64,000 bases of DNA from Deuterostichococcus epilithicus. Taxonomy: Eukaryota; Chlorophyta; Trebouxiophyceae; Prasiolales; Stichococcaceae. Positions 60,701 through 64,000 of the stretch are shown here, piece after piece. The stretch is taken from contig JAVTLE010000015.1 of the NCBI GenBank assembly GCA_033439295.1, positions 124,001 through 188,000 on the forward strand, written 5' to 3'. The position numbers were made by a program, and so were the translations under genes. Positions within the stretch are counted from its first letter, which is position 1; each line of letters starts with the position of its first letter. Under the pieces are notes generated by a model. That model was not told where the DNA came from, did not search any database, and worked only from the letters and a program-made list of their open reading frames with translations.

Positions 60701-62471
60701 ATGATGCCGGCGGGCAACGCGACAAGCCCTGTAGGAATGAACTTGACCTGCGGGGCCAGGGCACGATGCCAAAGAGTCAGGGGCAGCATTGCTGACGGTT
60801 CCGAGTGTGCTGCAGTAAGCGTGTCCATCCACGATTGAATTGCTGGAATGTGTTCCTGTATGCGCCACAAAATGTAGCACAGCCGCCAATGGCTGCAGTT
60901 TTCAGTCGTCCGAGACCGTAGTTCCGCAGCAAGCCATTGCTGAGTGCTCGCCTGTGGGTACCCAAGGGCGAACATGGCGGAGGGCAGCGCCGCCCGCGCC
61001 GCCACGAGGCTGCGCTGGCCGTTCAGGGTGTTGGAAGAGTCCAGCCCCGCCAGCATTGTGAAGGTGACGTCCAGTGCGGCCTCATAGACAGGCGTGCCAG
61101 TGCCGCTGGCCATCGGCTCAAAGGTCGTCGGAGTTGCTGCAGGAAAGGTGCCTTGCAGCAGCAGCCGCCGCATCGGCGCCGGTGCAGCAACTTCGCCGGC
61201 GGCAACAGCCAGCGGCAATTGAGCGGGCGGGTGACTTGCAGGCGTCATCGGCGCGGAGGCAGCTGGCGTCACGCTTTCGTCGATCTGCAGCCGCGCACCA
61301 GATGACACCTCAGCGCTGATTGGAAAGATGTCACCAGGATTTGCAGGCTGCAGGTACAGGCAGCGTCCCTCATGTATGGTCGCTGTTGTACACTTCTGCC
61401 CCAGCCTCAGTTCATTCAACCAAGTCACGTGTTCCAGCTCTCTTGCATCCACTGCGGGCAGCGGTAGTGACGTTGGCAACGCCGCAAACGCCGCCAGAGG
61501 CGGAGCGAGACAAGGGTCAGAGCCGCGCCTGCAGTCGGAAGATGCCGAAGGCCTGGCCGGCGGTGGTGAGCAGCGCCTGCCGGATGTCGGGATTGATGCT
61601 GCCCAGCCGAGGGCCGACGAGACGGTACGAGTCCTGTGCGCATGGCAGATGTACATGGTCTGCCAGAAGGTCAGTCGCAGAAGTGTGGCAAGCTTGCCAG
61701 GGGCCCTTGGCGGCATGCCTTCTGCTTCAGCCCTGGCAGCAGGGCGGCTGTGCCGGCATGAAGGCTCGACAGCAGAACAATGACAGCAGCCTAAGGCTGG
61801 CGGATGAGGCCAGCTGGCAGCGTCGGCAGCTGTTTATTGCAGGGACATGAGAACATGGCTGGCGTGTTACGCACCTGGAATATAGGGACTGTCTCACCAG
61901 CTGCCATCTCTCCCGGGCGGAGAATGTCAGCCATCTTTGTGACATTGTGCTCTGGCACCGGTGGCGCCACAGCAGGCATTGCAGCCGCAGGCGCCGGCGC
62001 CGGTGCACCTGCATCCAGCAGCAGGCATGCAACGGGTTGACTGTTCTGCGTGTCAAGTGGGGAGATGCCCCCAGTGCCCTTGGTCTTGTAGCTTTTCAAC
62101 TTTTCACTGTGCATGCTGCAAAGTTTGGCTGGGTCAGCGGAGGCGAGCAGCAGCTACGCCTGCACCTTCCTGCCACATGAGACTGTAGCCCGGACGACGA
62201 GACCCGCTTAAGATACGACTTAGAGGACACACATTGTCATTTGCAACAGCAGACCTGCAGGTGCCGCCATTGCCCGTCTCGCACCTGCAGAAATCGCAGA
62301 TGAAGGAGCTTGCGACAGCGCCGCCGCTGTATTAGTCAGGAGCCCCGATGCTTGCGCAGCAGACGCAGCCTGCGCCACCTTCGGGGCAGTGCTGCTGGTG
62401 ACGAGCAGCGCCAGCACCAGAATCAGCGGTGCAGTAGCGATGCGGAAAGCGCGCCGGCAGTTTTGCGGCAT
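54797..62471 (-). CDS. Receptor-like protein kinase (TKL type) with unknown ectodomain
   Basis: A single-pass membrane kinase read on the minus strand. Met at 62471 begins a signal peptide (MPQNCRRAFRIATAPLILVL). The ectodomain spans about 62400-59500, with exons reading VAPPVPEHNVTKMADILRPG, DSYRLVGPRLGSINPDIRQA, ALDVTFTMLAGLDSSNTLNG, LVSANVTGIAVAADRTAST and LSAALAPALAALTAAGIPG; no known fold is recognised. The membrane segment is AIAGIAAAGVVVLVGIAVAV (about 59300-59210). Kinase: G-loop LGAGSFGKV (~58710), EVAVKQL with the ATP-anchoring Lys (~58460), NIVQFYGVCPQ with LLVLEYMAG (~58150-58060), LALDVARAVHFLHS (~57510), VVHSDLKSSNILLN (~57050-57000), VADVGLAHVL (~56720), ASPETILGQQVSPASDIFSL (~56440-56370), PRDCPADIIELINDC (~55820), and DRPTARECFRRL (~55330). 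A Ser/Ala-rich tail ends at 54797. The HRD Arg is Ser and DFG is DVG; the catalytic Asp, Asn and Lys remain, so activity is plausible. Several exon boundaries are approximate. Confidence 0.82.
56629..56641 (-). repeat. Telomere-like word in receptor kinase intron
   Basis: On the minus (sense) strand this reads AAACCCTAACCCC, between the exons carrying DVGLA and ASPET. Confidence 0.5.
56841..56855 (+). repeat. Telomere-like word, two units
   Basis: TAAACCCTAAACCCT on the + strand, inside a receptor kinase intron. Here the CCCTAAA orientation is antisense to the host gene. Confidence 0.6.
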
Positions 62472-64000
62472 CCAAAAAGCAGGGCTGTTGCTGCCGCCAG
62501 CAGCCGGAACGTGAGCTGACGATCCTGCCATGCTGCAGCGTCGCATCATCGCGATAGTCGCGCTGGCACAGCGACGCTCGGGCTGCTGCAAGCTCCAAAG
62601 GCTCCCGCAAGAGCTGCAGCAGTTGCAGTGCATGCACTATGTTGCCGGGCAGTGAGAGGTGCTGTTGCTGTCAGGCTTCGGTGCTGGCAGTGTGCTGCGG
62701 CAATGTCCAATCCGTGGGCTGTCGATGTCAGACTTCGACGGACTTGGGCTGAACTGGAGAAGGCAAATCGCAGTGGTGCAGGTTGCTAGGTTGCCGGACC
62801 TGCGGTCGCGAAAATTATTCAGTGGCAAACGAAATTCGGGGAACGAGATCCAGATAGAGCATAATGCGCAGCTTTGTGCATCCGGTGTGTCAGGGCGCTT
62901 AGCGTGCAAAGATGTTCAGCACTAGTGATGCACCATCAGTACACATCGTCTCAGCTATAATGCAGGTTGCAAGCCAGCCCCTGGCGAAGCGCCGACCTTG
63001 TTCTGCGCAGCCAGCCATGCAGACCGAACTGCTGGCGGGGGCTGCTGACGGCCGCCGATTATTCCGCTAACTTGCAAAAGCGTCTGCTCGCAGCAAGCGA
63101 AAAGCTGCCGAAGATGGTGAAGAGAAGAGAAGAGTGGGGAGGGAGCCAGCATGATGTGTGTGTGGCCTCCGAGACTCTATACTTCGAATTGGACTCTAAA
63201 GGGGCGCTAATGTCGCCATGCATGGCCACCAATGGTGGCCCACCATCATTGCTGCGGAGTGCGCGCGGCGGAAGCCGGGAGGGGCCAAAGCCACACAGTA
63301 GTGGGGCTGTCGTTAAGGTGCTCGAGATCGAGCGAGAGAAACCAGTCGAACACAATTTCGAAATAGAGAAATTTTCGTGAACATTCAACCTCACTCTGTC
63401 AAAACGACGTGATGAATGCATGACACTTCGTTCATCAAGCTGCTGATGGCAACAACACCCGCTGCGGAAGAAAGCGTCTGCAGAAGAGACTGTCCAAATG
63501 CACCTGCAGCGTGCCCGCCTTGTACAAGATGAGCCGATCACCCTTTATATCACATCAGCCTCGTTGTCACAGGTGTCATGCATGCTTCGCCACGCACTTT
63601 GTGCAGCTGTACCGCGGCCTATAATATAGCGCCGCCCTGCCGCCACTTCCTAAGCATTCGTCATGCCACCTGTCGACGTGCGAATCTCCCTTCAGTTTCA
63701 GTAGGCATTGATCGTGAGTTATGAAGCAGGCAGCCAGGAAGGAAGCCGGACCACGACACACCGTTGCGTCAGCACTCAGGCGCCGCTTTTCTGGTGGTAG
63801 GCCTCAATGTCATCGGTTGCAGCGCTTGCGGTGGCGTGAGCATCCTTTGCCTTCCATGCACTGGCCACGTCGAGTCCCGGCAGCGCCCTGGGGGCGAACA
63901 AGGCACACACCAGTGCTGAGTCACGGACTAATGGGGGACGGCACACTGGGCATCGCAGTGGACACCTTGCTCCCTACTAGACCGCTATATATCATTCCAC
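62472..64000. other. Upstream flank of receptor kinase, no gene recognised
   Basis: This contains the kinase promoter and 5' UTR, and to the right lower-GC DNA with short open frames on both strands. 62967-63380 (+) is open for 137 codons but matches nothing I know. The region from 63380 to the window end shows no supported feature. Confidence 0.35.

Noticed and set aside
60289-61716. 475-codon minus-strand open frame as a single exon
   Set aside because: It lies on the correct strand for the receptor kinase and includes some of its exons. However, near 61550-61640 a different frame (DSYRLVGPRLG...) looks like the real exon, so the long frame crosses introns.

Overview
The window looks like nuclear DNA of a green alga (Chlorophyta, trebouxiophyte- or chlorophyte-like). 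Genes are GC-rich and cut into many short exons. The products include an ATG101, a plant-type serine acetyltransferase ending in Ile, a DHX29-type helicase, an organellar OPR-like protein, a TKL-type receptor kinase and the axonemal protein DRC4. TTTAGGG/CCCTAAA-like words lie in introns. No rRNA, tRNA, CRISPR array or recognisable transposase was seen. Gene models were read by eye, by joining exons whose translations match known families at plausible splice sites. Where a model is complete, its phase was checked exon by exon.

Layout. 0.75-3.0 kb (+): ATG101, a complete eight-exon model. 3.2-7.3 kb (+): a protein tyrosine phosphatase. 8.7-11.0 kb (+): a predicted type II membrane protein resembling an algal glycosyltransferase-like family. 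11.8-14.5 kb (-): dynein regulatory complex subunit 4. 15.4-20.0 kb (+): serine O-acetyltransferase, complete in nine exons. 21.3-22.7 kb (-): first copy (A) of a zinc-ribbon repeat gene. 23.2-28.0 kb (-): an OPR-like organellar RNA-binding protein. 30.2-34.7 kb (+): a mitochondrial carrier of the ATP-Mg/Pi type. 36.0-48.6 kb (+): one large DHX29-like RNA helicase gene. 49.4-50.8 and 51.9-53.3 kb (+): copies B and C of the zinc-ribbon gene, in tandem. 54.8-62.5 kb (-): a single-pass receptor-like kinase. 62.5-64.0 kb: no gene recognised.

The genes are mostly unrelated housekeeping loci (autophagy, sulfur assimilation, translation initiation, mitochondrial transport, signalling), and no pathway cluster is seen. 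The more unusual signals are structural. First, introns of the acetyltransferase, carrier and helicase genes carry decayed partial copies ('echoes') of the neighbouring exon's head or tail, often with the splice site attached. Second, a four-zinc-ribbon gene occurs three times, one copy apparently frameshifted. Third, at least seven introns start with GC instead of GT. Fourth, telomere-like CCCTAAA words sit in introns, several close to 3' splice sites. Fifth, a perfect 19-bp inverted repeat lies between two convergent genes.
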